A stretch of DNA of 64,000 bases, from positions 12,821,004 to 12,885,003 of the forward strand of contig OY987239.1 of assembly GCA_963920705.1 (NCBI GenBank). The letters run 5' to 3'. Source of the DNA: Odiellus spinosus. Taxonomy: Eukaryota > Arthropoda > Arachnida > Opiliones > Phalangiidae. Of this stretch, positions 54,732-64,000 are shown piece after piece. Positions within the stretch are counted from its first letter, which is position 1. Each line of letters opens with the position of its first letter. The notes under the pieces are model-generated. The model was not told the DNA's origin. It searched no databases and saw only the letters and a program-made list of their open reading frames with translations. Both the position numbers and the translations under genes were made by a program.

Positions 54732-54927
54732 GTTAGGTCTATTTAAACGAACTAATTCAAAGTTCGTCCAGATAATTCAAACTGATCCAGATATTTTTTC
54801 AAATGGTAATTTGTCTAGCGCATGCTCTGATACGATTATTACCCAATGTTCTGAACCCAAATTCGTAATATTATGTTAATATATAAAAATAAAAATATCA
54901 TCATTTTCAAATATTGTTTATTTAAAT

Positions 54928-54937
54928 TTATTTATTT
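54928..54937 (-). terminator. Candidate polyadenylation signals for esterase copy 2
   Basis: Overlapping AATAAA hexamers on the minus strand, about 65 bp beyond the stop at 55002. Another is at 54917-54922. Confidence 0.4.
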
Positions 54938-55001
54938 AAAACTCTTGGTTTTTTTTTTTTTGTAGAATTGTAGTTCAGACGTCAGTCATTGGTCAGAATG
55001 T

Positions 55002-58000
55002 TTAGCATTTGTTCTTTGCCATGAATTCTGTTAACAATCATTATAAAAATGATTTAGTTTAATGAAGGTATATTAATTAAAATTAACATTAAAATAAATT
55101 ACCTCCTTGTTGTCTAACTTTTCTATACGAGTTCTTGAAGTAAGAACATTGTTCGGCTCTCAAAAAATGGCCCACTTTTTGGCCAACTTTTAAATTCAAA
55201 TAAGCTTTTTTACGTAACGAATATTTCGGCAAATGTTTGCCATCTTCTTCAGTCTCGTCGTTATCGTGATCAGCTTTGTCTCTAACACATTTAATTAGAG
55301 ATTATTAAACTTAATTAACAATATTATCTTAATCAAAAAGGATTAGAAATTAAACGGAATTAAAATTGGTTTTGATCATGCTTAAATTGCATGATCAAAC
55401 TTAAACATAATTGGCACGTTCACAGCTAGGTTAGCTTGCCTCGATCATGTTCAGAGATAAGGCGTAATGATTATAAAATCCAGAAGTAGATGAAACCCTC
55501 CTTTGAAGTCTACTACTCTAATGTTCGATATAGCGCTCCTCTCTGTATGGGTAAAATTCACAATTTTACGAGATCGGAGGGGTCCTACTTCATAACCCCC
55601 TGTCTACGCAAAATTGGAAATTCTCTCTCTCCACAAACGACGACGTTTTTTTAACGAACTCCGAGGCTGCTAGAGATATTCGCTCGACGAACTCCCGCTC
55701 CGAAAATATCTACCGTTAGGAGGCGTACGAATCGCGCTTTTTGAAACTAACCCATACAGAGAGGGGTAGACAAGACCCGGGAGTAATAGACTTCAAAGGA
55801 GGGTTTCATCGGCTTCTGTTATAACCAATGTAAGTCGTAATGATCACGATGAGTGTTAGGCAGGCTTAATGATCATGACAATGTCAATTATCTCGGATAA
55901 TAGGCAGAAATATGTTTAGCGTGACAACAGCTAGGCTTAGCCACTTGGGTACCACTACAGCTCATTAACCTTTGACCCTTTATTCTAAATAATACCTATG
56001 GGTTGTAAGCGAGCATTCATACAACTTACTCTTGTTTAACAAATCTAGCCAACATATCCATGAGGGTAAAACCATGGTCCTGTTCCAAATCCTTGTAACG
56101 TTTTCCCTCCTGGTTGGTGTGTCCAAAAAAGTAGTTGATTTCTTCACCATTTAGATTACCGGCAAATTCTGGATATGAATCGTCGATATGATGGTCCAAG
56201 TAGAAAACAAATACTTTATTGCCGGAGTAAAGCAATTCGTCCGCGAAATTCAACAAGGGACACGCCACCGTGATATCATTTACAAAGTTTAAAGAATTTT
56301 CTCTGATAGAATCTGGATCGTCTGGATCCTAAAATGGTATGGAAGCTAATCTTACTCTTGGAAACACGAAAATCATAGATAAATCAGTGATATTTACAGT
56401 TATGTTTGTGTAGAAAACTAAGACGGCATTGGTGGAATACTCGGAGTTATCATTAAGTAGCGTGTGAATAAGGTTTTTAAAATCACCGACGGTTATGTGT
56501 GAATCTTCCGTGGGTCTGAGTGGTGATAAGGCGAAATTAAGAATACTAGCCCGATTATGACTGATTCCGATCAGGGCTCTGATTGTTGGATCAAAACGGC
56601 CTTGTTGGGCCAAAACTCTGGGATTTTCGGTGAAGAAATGACCATCGTTGACCGGTAAGAAACGTTTATGTTTACGACTGACCATAGTGCTTGTAGCTTT
56701 ATTCAGTTCCTCAGCTGTTTTGGCTCTAAGACATTCCAAACCTTCCGCGCCGTGTCCGCAACCTTCAGGAAGGTCAATGATTTATCAAAAATCTATGATT
56801 TTATTCTTCCATAAAAGCAGAAGCCGATGAAACCCTCCTTTGAAGTCTACTACTCCAATGTTCGATATAGCGCTCCTCTCTGTATGGGTAAAATTCCCAA
56901 TTTTACGAGTTAGAAGGGGTCCTACTTCATGCCCCCCTGTCTACGGAAAATTGGAAATTCTCTCTCTCCACAAACGACGACGTTTTTTTGACGAACTCCA
57001 AGGCTGCAAGAGATATTCGCTCGACGAACTCCAGCTCCGAAAACATCTACCGTTAGGAGGCGTACGAATCGCGCCTTTTGAGAATAACCCATACAGAGAG
57101 GGGTAGACAAGACCCGGGAGTAATAGACTTCAAAGGAGGGTTTCATTGGCTTCTGATAAAAGTAAACATCGCCCCATAGTTTAAAACTATCATCAAAGGT
57201 TCCCCTACAGATTTGTTTCATAGCCCATCACTTAAAAATAGCGAAAAAAATCATCACCCCTGTCTGCCTCGAGTGATTTGGACTCTTCAGCTCGATTTTT
57301 GAGATACGGAAGAATTAGGCGGGCCGCGCTTGGCTACGGTTTACATTTATGGATAGACATAAAAATGTTTCTTAGTATACTAACCAAGGCTATCAGCGAG
57401 AGTGTTGGCGATATTTTCAGCCTCTTCTTTGGATTTTACAGCCATGTATGTGGTAGGCGATCCATTTAACAAAACAATTTGTTGGAATAAACAAGTACAT
57501 GTATGGGAAAGCATCAAAGCTCCAGCAGAAATGGCGCCTGTTCCTTCCCCCATAAGAGTGACCTTCTTAGGATTACCACCGAAGTCCGAAATATATTTCT
57601 GTACGAATTTTAACGCCGTACGTATGTCTTGAAGTCCCATATTACCAGGGGCTTCGTCGTTACCAAGATGAAGGAATCCAAAAGCGCCTAATCGAAAGTT
57701 TAAGGTGACGACGATAATGTCCTCTTCGGCAACAAGTTCCCGGCCATCGTATTTCTCAGAACTTGAAGAATCGTATATGAATCCACCCTCGTGAATGAAG
57801 ACCAAGACGGAAGCGTTGTTTGATTTAGGATATTGGGCGTAGATGTTTAGATACAAACAGTCTTCTGATTGGCTTTCGAACGTAGTGACTGGTGGGACAA
57901 AATGGTCCAAGTTATCCTCGTATTTTTCGATACCTGCTTGGATACAGGCTGGTGGTAATTTGTGGGCCTTGAGTGGACCATCTAGATGACCTATTGGAAC

Positions 58001-58189
58001 TGGGGCCTTGAATCTCAGGTCACCAATCGGTGGCTTAGCGTAAGGAATGCCTAAAAAGGCCGCTACCTTCTTATCGCCGTGAGATTGTAAGATGACGCCT
58101 TCAATTTCACCAAGTTCCGTGGTAACGGATGGTATATGATCACACGTGACCCATTTTGCCAAAAGTAGGATCGTAAAGGTCCACCACAT
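55002..58189 (-). CDS. Cholinesterase-like protein lacking the catalytic triad (copy 2, 5 exons, about 557 aa)
   Basis: Tandem paralogue of copy 1. Exons in coding order: 57385-58189, 56398-56762, 56030-56328, 55103-55281, 55002-55027. Exon 3 is 299 bp in both genes and all intron phases match. Signal peptide is about 1-16. Landmarks are FLGIPYAKPP (45-54), SEDCLYLNIY and NFRLGAFGF. All three triad positions are changed: Ser to Gly216 (GEGTG, 214-218), acid to Arg339 (SHNRAS), His to Asn450 (NLNGEEI). The oxyanion motif is also altered to HEGG (133-136). These are the same substitutions as in copy 1, so catalytic loss preceded the duplication. The C-terminus is basic and polar, ending KNKC. 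MITEs A15 and A14 sit in introns 1 and 3. Probably secreted; its ligand is unknown. Confidence 0.86.
55481..55818 (-). mobile_element. MITE family A, copy A14
   Basis: Full length with mixed ends (TAGATG at one end, CCGATG at the other). Flanks are TAAAATC and TTATAAC, with no clean duplication. In intron 3 of esterase copy 2. Confidence 0.93.
56818..57155 (-). mobile_element. MITE family A, copy A15
   Basis: Perfect 7-bp duplication ATAAAAG, in intron 1 of esterase copy 2. The insertion hit the end of an element J copy. Confidence 0.95.
57157..57310 (+). mobile_element. Dispersed element J, copy J2
   Basis: Inverse match to 10505-10682 over AAAGTAAACA, TTCATAGCCCATCACTTAAA, CATCACCCCT and GATTTGGACTCTTCAG. 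Confidence 0.6.
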
Positions 58190-58317
58190 TTTGAATTAAT
58201 TTTGTTTTAGATGATTACTGCGCGTTTAATTAAATATAATTAATATTTATCAATTAAATATAGATACTTTAAGTGAGTCTATCATATTTGTTTTTGAAAA
58301 TTACAAATATCTATAGT

Positions 58318-58617
58318 ACTTTTACTAGAAAGACACCGCGAAAGCGACCTTATTATTGGTCCCATAATTACGCCCTAGAATCAACTGTATTCTCTACAAT
58401 TTAAGGAAATCACGTGACCATAATGATGACGTAGATTGCGGGGAATTTTTATTTTAAAATTTCGAAAATATAAATTTTGATTATTTTAGTGTCGCTGTAA
58501 TTTTGTTTTTATTTGATATGTATATATATTTTGAATCGTTTTTTAACGATCAACCCGAAAATATCACTCAATTTCTATTTGGAGCTCATTAAAAACTATG
58601 ACAGTCTCACTTTAAAT
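58318..58617 (-). mobile_element. Dispersed element E, near-complete copy (E2)
   Basis: Matches 741-1048 end to end in the opposite orientation. It lies about 130 bp upstream of esterase copy 2, so may contribute to its promoter. Confidence 0.65.
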
Positions 58618-58974
58618 TAAAATTTCGGAAATTAGGATTGAAATTAAAGCCTACTTACCAGAAGACCCCGAACTAGACCGTCTGAGAGAAAATTGGAAAA
58701 CTTTTCGTAAGAAGATTAAGAAGACGGTCTTCGGGTTATCGTTAATTTTATCACTTGTAAGACTGATTTTATTAGTAATTTGATAGGCCCTTTCTATAAA
58801 ATATATTTCCAGACTTTTTAATTATAATATACCCTATGAGTTTCTTCCTTGGTTAATAAAGTTAACACGAAGAGATATTAATTTTGATTTTTGTCTGATT
58901 TCTAAAGTTCCAAATGAATTTTGAGTATCATTTTCGGAAAGATCGTTAAAAAAACAATTTAAAATATGCAGAAC
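58618..58974. other. Intergenic DNA
   Basis: AT-rich unique sequence with a short element E remnant at 58931-58968. No gene seen. Confidence 0.4.
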
Positions 58975-59014
58975 CAAGGAGGATCAGAGAAGGAGAGGAA
59001 ATGTGGGAACAAGA
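58975..59014. mobile_element. MITE family C, solitary end (C10)
   Basis: CAAGGAGGATCAGAGAAGGA then GAGGAAATGTGGGAAC match a C terminus, after which similarity stops. Probably a deletion remnant. Confidence 0.8.
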
Positions 59015-59748
59015 AATAAATCGGAAGTGTTAAACTCTTATTATATCTTTGACCAAATTATAGTAAGGTCCAATCAGGCCAAAATAAGTCTATTGGCTAT
59101 GTTGTATTTCATTTAAATGAACAGCGACCATCAGCCAGCGCTGGATATCTTTTTAAAGGTTATAGAATCTTTTACAGGTTATAGGATATTCGCGTTATTG
59201 GTTTAGTTTTTAAATTTATCTTTTATCCATAGTCAAATCTGTCTAGTACGTTTTTGTCTTAGACAACGGAAAAAGGATTATTTAATTTGGAATTTAAAAG
59301 TAAGCAATTATTAAATAGATGATTTATTTATCATTCAGGATGCTTTTGACAAGCGAATAGTTCGGACAGGTCAGGCGAGTTAGTGTAAAACGTCGAATGA
59401 ATGCCGATTGTCGATTTTGTCTAGGCTTAGCGAGAACCGAAAATCTTACTACATGGCTAAATTTATGATACAGCTAGTTGAGTTAAACGAATCTATTCAC
59501 GCTTAACGAATAGTAGTTATTATAGATATTAGAATGTTTAGTATTTTCAATCGGCCCGTTGTCAAAGAGAACTTAAGGGACCGAAAGAGAGGAAAAGGCT
59601 CCGGGTAATACCCTTTTAAAACGCCAAACTGCTGAAGCCCAAACGCTATAACATTTAGCAGACATACCTAATCTTAGGCGGGCTATTTAATTATGTCATC
59701 ATTTTACAATTTTTTTTTGGGACTCGTTTACTAAATTAAATTTTACAG
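59015..59748 (+). promoter_or_regulatory. Upstream region of the small nuclear-protein gene
   Basis: The part 59223-59390 is paralogous to 61866-62312. A splice acceptor (TTTTACAG) directly precedes the start codon, so a non-coding first exon probably lies in this region. It was not located. Confidence 0.35.
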
Positions 59749-61412
59749 ATGGCCGATCTCTTAGTGAGAATAAAAATTGAAAACACTTCGGACGAAGCCC
59801 GCGCTGAGGTGAAAGTAGAGCCGGTGGAGGAGCAAGTCGCGACGAGTGGAGCCGGGAGCGCGGTTGTGCCTGAAGTGGCCGAGGAGCCGGAGGGAGCGGG
59901 CCCCCAAAAGAAAGGTAATTTTTCTAAGAACGTCCCGGCTCTTTCGAAAGAACTTCCGCCAAGTTCTTTTAGACTCGGCATTGGGTTAATTGACGCGATG
60001 GGTATTTACTAATGGACGTGATAAATCTCTTTCGAGAGTACTCCGGAAATGGGTTGGAAGGGTATCTTCATCACGAAGGAGAATGGTCTATTTTTGCCGA
60101 AATCTTCGCGAGAATATCGCGAATCGATTCGCGGTTATATAGGATTTTAACCATAAAGTATAGACACGTGACTCGATTCGGCCAATAGCCTGGTCAAATT
60201 ATTCTCGCGCCAAGTTCGCCAATATAATCGCGAGAGATTCCGCGCGAGGCTGTTTTTACCTTCTCTTGGGAGTGACGTCGGTTTTACTTTTCAACGCGCT
60301 GAATAACGAGACAGATCGGAGTCCCAATGAGGAAAAAAACCTTCTACGCTCAAAAATGATCCAAATTGAAAAATTCCCGCGATTGCTTAAAAGAAAACAA
60401 AAATCCGCCAGTTTCGCGATTGGGACAAATTTACGCGTATCGCGTAACTTTAACAAGTTTTACTTTTTTTATATTTCAGTAGTGAAGAAACGGGTGAAGA
60501 AACGTTGGGGAGCAAAAGGCTTCAGGCCGAACCCCCGAAAATTCCCACCAAGGGTGGTTCTAGTAAACCGAGGAGATGGCAGTAAGTTAAAAGAAATTAT
60601 CTTCATCTTAAGCTACAAAACACTAATATTTAATCAAGGAGGATCAGATAAGGAGAGGAAATGTGGGGCTGCGTTGAGTTAGAGAGAGAAGAGCCAACCT
60701 CCCACTCGGGTGGAAAGGGGGGATAGGAAATTCTCGAGGTAAACTGTTGTCACGTGGTCGCTAGCTAGCGCGTCTCATAAAGGATTCGTTTTACCCACGC
60801 GACAACAATTTACCACGAAACGTCTCTACCCCCGTTCTCCCAGAGTGGGAGTTTAGGCCGACGCAGTAGGAACCGCGCCGTCCCCACATTTCATCTCCTT
60901 CTCTGATCCTCCTTGATTTAATCTCGCTTTATTTTTTTAGTTTGCGCGGGCCCGTGTGCCAAACCGGGCAATTTAGATCGCAAGCTGCACGGCCTGAAAC
61001 TTTGCCATCCGTGTTTAAAAAAAGTAAATTAAATAGAACCAATAACCAATTAGCTCGTGTAATAATGATTTGGTTTCACGACGTTAAGACTTAAAGGGAG
61101 ACTGAAGGAAAAATCTAATGCTATATTTTGTTGATAAAACAGTAAAGAAAGTCCCTTCCTCTCCAAAATTATGGTTTAAAATCAGCGTTTTAGCCCCCCC
61201 CCCTTCCTGACTTAGTTATCGCGTATTACGTACGATTTCCTTCAGTAGTCCTTCCCCAAAATTTGATTTCATCGTGAAACGTCATTGCCAAGTTACGATT
61301 GAAAGTCGCGTTGCTATTTTTAACCATAGGGGTATTGATAAAGAATTTCATATTTCTATTACAGTACGACAGCTACAAAAAGTCGCAAAAAAAGAAAAGA
61401 AAAGTGTGGTGA
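59749..61412 (+). CDS. Unrecognised small basic protein with a CxxxC...CxxC motif (4 coding exons, 132 aa)
   Basis: I do not recognise the family. Exons: 59749-59914, 60480-60581, 60941-61023, 61365-61412. Phases 1, 1, 0 agree, and each intron has standard ends. Residues 1-56 are acidic and Ala/Glu/Pro-rich (EVKVEPVEEQ). Residues 56-89 are strongly basic (VKKRVKKRWGAKG). At 91-114 Cys91, Cys95, Cys111 and Cys114 could bind one zinc (C-x3-C-x15-C-x2-C). The end is a lysine run, KKSQKKKRKVW, that looks like a nuclear localisation signal. A nuclear, nucleic-acid-linked role is inferred only from composition. Exon 1 is notably GC-rich relative to the flanks. MITE C8 lies in intron 2. AATAAA at 61452-61457 follows the stop. 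Confidence 0.68.
60635..60915 (+). mobile_element. MITE family C, copy C8 (281 bp)
   Basis: Perfect 7-bp duplication ATTTAAT. In intron 2 of the small gene, 25 bp before the exon 3 acceptor. Confidence 0.94.
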
Positions 61413-61451
61413 AAGTAAATTTCAAAAAACTTTATTTCTTAATAATAATTA

Positions 61452-61457
61452 AATAAA
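61452..61457 (+). terminator. Polyadenylation signal AATAAA of the small gene
   Basis: 40 bp after the stop codon. Confidence 0.5.
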
Positions 61458-61593
61458 TTATAATTAAAATAAATTTTAGCGTTTATATTATTTATTCGGA
61501 GTTTTAATTTATCATTCTACCGCGTAATTCGATAATCACGTGACCCTCAAAATTGTTTTTCTTTTTAAATAAAATTCCGTTTGCCAGCGCGTT

Positions 61594-61894
61594 AAAGGGA
61601 GACTGAAGGAAATTGCGCGTAATTTCCTATTAACTTAGGCAGCTTAAGGTCTATAGCGAATTCCTTGATACGCGGGAATAATGATTTCCCATCACGATAA
61701 AACTAAACCTTGCCCGTAATTTGATTTCGCTATGTTTATGGGCTGAAACAGTTCCACTTGGACTGCATTTTTAATTTGTTTTAAAGGGAAGTGCATTAGT
61801 GATATTTTTAACCAATAGGGATATTGATAAAGAATTCAAATTTATATTACAGTACGAAGCCTTAACCCTCGTCAAATCTGTCACGTACGTTTAG
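61594..61894 (+). pseudogene. Duplicated last intron and terminal exon of the small gene
   Basis: AAAGGGAGACTGAAGGAAA (61594) repeats 61094, and the stretch up to TATTACAG|TACGA (61853) repeats the exon 4 acceptor at 61365. The duplicate exon reads YEALTLVKSVTYV then stop (61853-61894), so it has lost the lysine run. It is either a decayed copy or an alternative last exon. Confidence 0.6.
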
Positions 61895-61895
61895 A

Positions 61896-62176
61896 CAAGG
61901 AGGATTAGACAAGGAGAGGAAAAGTGGGGCTGCGTTGAGTTAGAGAGAGAAGAGCCAACCTCCCACTCGGGTGGAAAGGGGGGATAGGAAATTCTCGAGG
62001 TAAACTGTTGTCACGTGGTCGCTAGCTAGCGCGTCTCATAAAGGATTCGTTTTCCCCACGTGACAACAATTTACCACGAAACGTCTCTACCCCCGTTCTC
62101 CCAGAGTGGGAGTTTAGGCCGACGCAGTAGGAACCGCGCCGTCCCCACATTTCTTCTCCTTGTCTAATCCTCCTTG
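61896..62176 (+). mobile_element. MITE family C, copy C9 (281 bp)
   Basis: Perfect 7-bp duplication GTTTAGA. Both ends are the GAGGATTAGACAAGG type, as in C5. A paralogous empty site lies near 59250. Confidence 0.95.
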
Positions 62177-62312
62177 GTTTAGAATTAGACAACGGAAAAA
62201 TTATTATTTAATTTGGAATTTAAAAGTAAGCAATTATTAAATCAATGATTTATTTATCTTTCAATATGCTTTTGACAAGCGTGTAGTTTCCGACGAGTCA
62301 GGCGAGTTAAGC
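62177..62312 (+). repeat. Segmental duplicate of 59258-59390
   Basis: Shares TAGACAACGGAAAAA, TTTAATTTGGAATTTAAAAG, TAAGCAATTATTAAAT and TGCTTTTGACAAGCG with the upstream region. Confidence 0.75.
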
Positions 62313-62829
62313 TACGTTCACACTTGACTCTTTCAAACCATTTCGAATCCGTTCAAATAGACTAATTCTGGCCTTAGTGTTGTCATCTAATTTGACCTAA
62401 TTCAAGTGTAAAAACTAAACTTTTACAAATAAATTATATCAAGCTAGAAATTAATGGTTGGTATTATAAAGTAACCTTGGAACCAACAAACAGAGCGCTG
62501 GTTTCTAACGAAGATAGCCATCAAAGTATAGGATTATCTATACTTTTTCCAGCCTCGAAACCAACCAAAAGAATGGTTAAATGGAACCCGTTTCTACAGC
62601 GGATGTTGCCTCTTTTCAAGGTTGGGACGTAGTCAAAAATGCTCGAAATTTTATAGTAAAGGGTTATGTCCCGTACGGGTCACGCCATTTTGAAAGGGGA
62701 GCAACGGTCGCATTCCTCACCCCCTTACCAGGTTACCTCCGAACAAGGTTAGTAGAGAAAATTTGAGGTATCGGGGCGTTTTTCCATGTAGGCGTAATCT
62801 CCCATACAAGATTATATTTCCAATATTTT
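62313..62829. other. Unique DNA with one unsupported 61-codon ORF
   Basis: The ORF at 62581-62766 (starting MEPVSTADVA) has no domain, splice partner or context that I can use. Confidence 0.35.
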
Positions 62830-62941
62830 TAAAGTGACGCTGTCATTGATTTTTCATGAACTCCAAATTGAAATTTAGTAGCATTTTCGGATTGATCGTT
62901 AAAAAACGATTCAAAATATATTTACATATCGAATAGAACTA
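62830..62941 (+). mobile_element. Element E fragment (E4)
   Basis: Covers the 5' half of E1, including TTGATCGTTAAAAAACGATT, and ends at the edge of fold-back FB3. Confidence 0.6.
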
Positions 62942-62953
62942 TTCCATCGAAAA

Positions 62954-63637
62954 GGTATGTACCCATTTCGCCCAAAATATTTCGCCCAAAATGATCTATT
63001 CCCATTTCGCCCAAGGCATTTTTTGCCCAAAATTATCTATTCCCATTTCGCCCAATCCTACTTTGCCCAATCGCTTTATCATTTGGCCCTAAATTATCTC
63101 TTCCCATTTTGCCCAAACTAAAAATTCCTTTTCTCAATTCGCCCAATCCCAATTTGCCCAATCGTTTTATCAGTTAGCCTAGAATTATATATTCCCATTT
63201 CGCCCAACCCAAAAATTTCTCTTCCCTTTTCGCCTAAAACGATTAAAGCTTAAACCTTTTAAAATTTAAAGTCTTAGTAGGCCAAAAAAGTGACTTTTAT
63301 TTAATTTAGGTTAGGTTAGGTTAGGTTAGGTTTGGTTAGGTTGGGGGGAAAAAAGTGGAAAAATGTGACTTGGGCAAAATGAGATTAGTCCAAATCAAAA
63401 TTGGGCGAGAAGACATTAGGCCAAATGGGAATTGGGCCAAATGGGAATTGGGCCAACGGGAATTGGGCGAAAAGAAGTTGGGCGAAATGGGATTTGGGCC
63501 AAATGGGGTTGGGCGAAATGGGATTTGGGCGAAAAGAAATTTTGCGAAATGGGAATTGGGCGAAATGAAATTGTGCGAAAAGAAATTGGGCGAAATGAAA
63601 TTGGGCGAAAATAAATTGGGCGAAATGGGGGTAGACC
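62954..63637. repeat. Fold-back FB3 with TTAGG core
   Basis: The left arm has about ten variants of CCCATTTCGCCCAA and the right arm the inverse TTGGGCGAAATGGGA. (TTAGG)n is at 63306-63345. ORFs of 60-107 codons on both strands are repeat translations. Confidence 0.85.
63306..63345 (+). repeat. Interstitial TTAGG telomere-like array
   Basis: Six to seven TTAGG units with one GGTTTGG change, at the centre of FB3. Confidence 0.85.
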
Positions 63638-64000
63638 ATAGAAAATATTGAATAGGCATCTTAACAGTGGTTACATAAATTTCGCAATTTATGAATTAAT
63701 AATTGGTCTAAGATTGAATGCAGATTGGTGGAATTTTAATACAATTAAAAAAATAAATATTATACTTCATAAATCGTACTTCAATCTCTATTGGGAAACT
63801 AAATATTTCAGGAAGTATAACTTCTTTTTCCTTTAAATAAGATACGGGAAACAAATGGCCAGGTATAAAGTCGAAATTTGTAATTCAATATCAATATAAT
63901 TTTAAATATAATCCGATATAAAATTAAATACGTGTTATATCAACCACAAACGTGGCCTAGTAAAGTTTGTTTTAAAAACTAAATCAATAATTTAAATATA
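63638..64000. other. AT-rich end of window
   Basis: No gene or repeat recognised. Confidence 0.45.

Noticed and set aside
62581-62766. 61-codon ORF beginning MEPVSTADVA
   Set aside because: Single short ORF without splice partners, upstream signals or known motifs.
63336-63659. Asn/Phe/Pro-rich and Gly/Asn/Lys-rich ORFs
   Set aside because: Translations of the FB3 right arm, open in several frames on both strands.

Overview
The window is nuclear DNA of an animal, almost certainly an insect. It has GT-AG introns of 60-80 bp (far longer where repeats have landed), interstitial TTAGG arrays of the arthropod telomere type, and a TRPV channel of the insect Nanchung type. It is AT-rich and extremely repeat-loaded. 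I cannot name the species.

Layout. 1-14.2 kb holds no gene I can support. It contains tandem arrays (1.69-2.24, 5.36-6.78 and 7.46-8.80 kb), miniature inverted-repeat elements (MITEs) and AT-rich unique sequence. 14.20-26.11 kb (+) is one 23-exon gene for a type I membrane protein with Ig, FN3 and DB modules (about 1377 aa). 27.56-32.88 kb and 34.60-39.79 kb (both -) are tandem paralogues of a zinc alcohol dehydrogenase (class III-like), about 370 and 372 aa, with matching intron positions. 41.81-49.89 kb (+) is a 15-exon TRPV channel, Nanchung-like (814 aa). 50.55-52.54 kb and 55.00-58.19 kb (both -) are tandem paralogues of a secreted cholinesterase-like protein (about 555 and 557 aa). Both have lost all three catalytic-triad residues. 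59.75-61.41 kb (+) is a small, unrecognised, probably nuclear protein (132 aa) whose last intron and exon are partly duplicated downstream.

All exon models were assembled by hand from splice sites, reading phase and protein-family continuity. No transcript evidence was available.

Repeats. I found 15 copies of MITE family A (about 338 bp), 9 full copies plus one end of family C (281-292 bp), 2 copies of family D (419 bp) and 4 of family B (about 245-290 bp). There are also hAT-like, fold-back and older dispersed elements. Families A, C and D begin CA and end TG, and nearly all copies are flanked by perfect 7-bp target duplications. This suggests one transposase mobilised all three. About ten minisatellites with periods mostly of 20-28 bp sit in introns or intergenic DNA. 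One carries about 50 perfect E2F-type sites, and two others grew inside a hAT-like element whose unexpanded relative lies 2.8 kb away. Three large fold-backs each have a GGTTAGG core.

The genes do not form an obvious pathway. They are independent loci, with two local duplications (ADH, esterase), and the genes' introns carry much of the repeat load.
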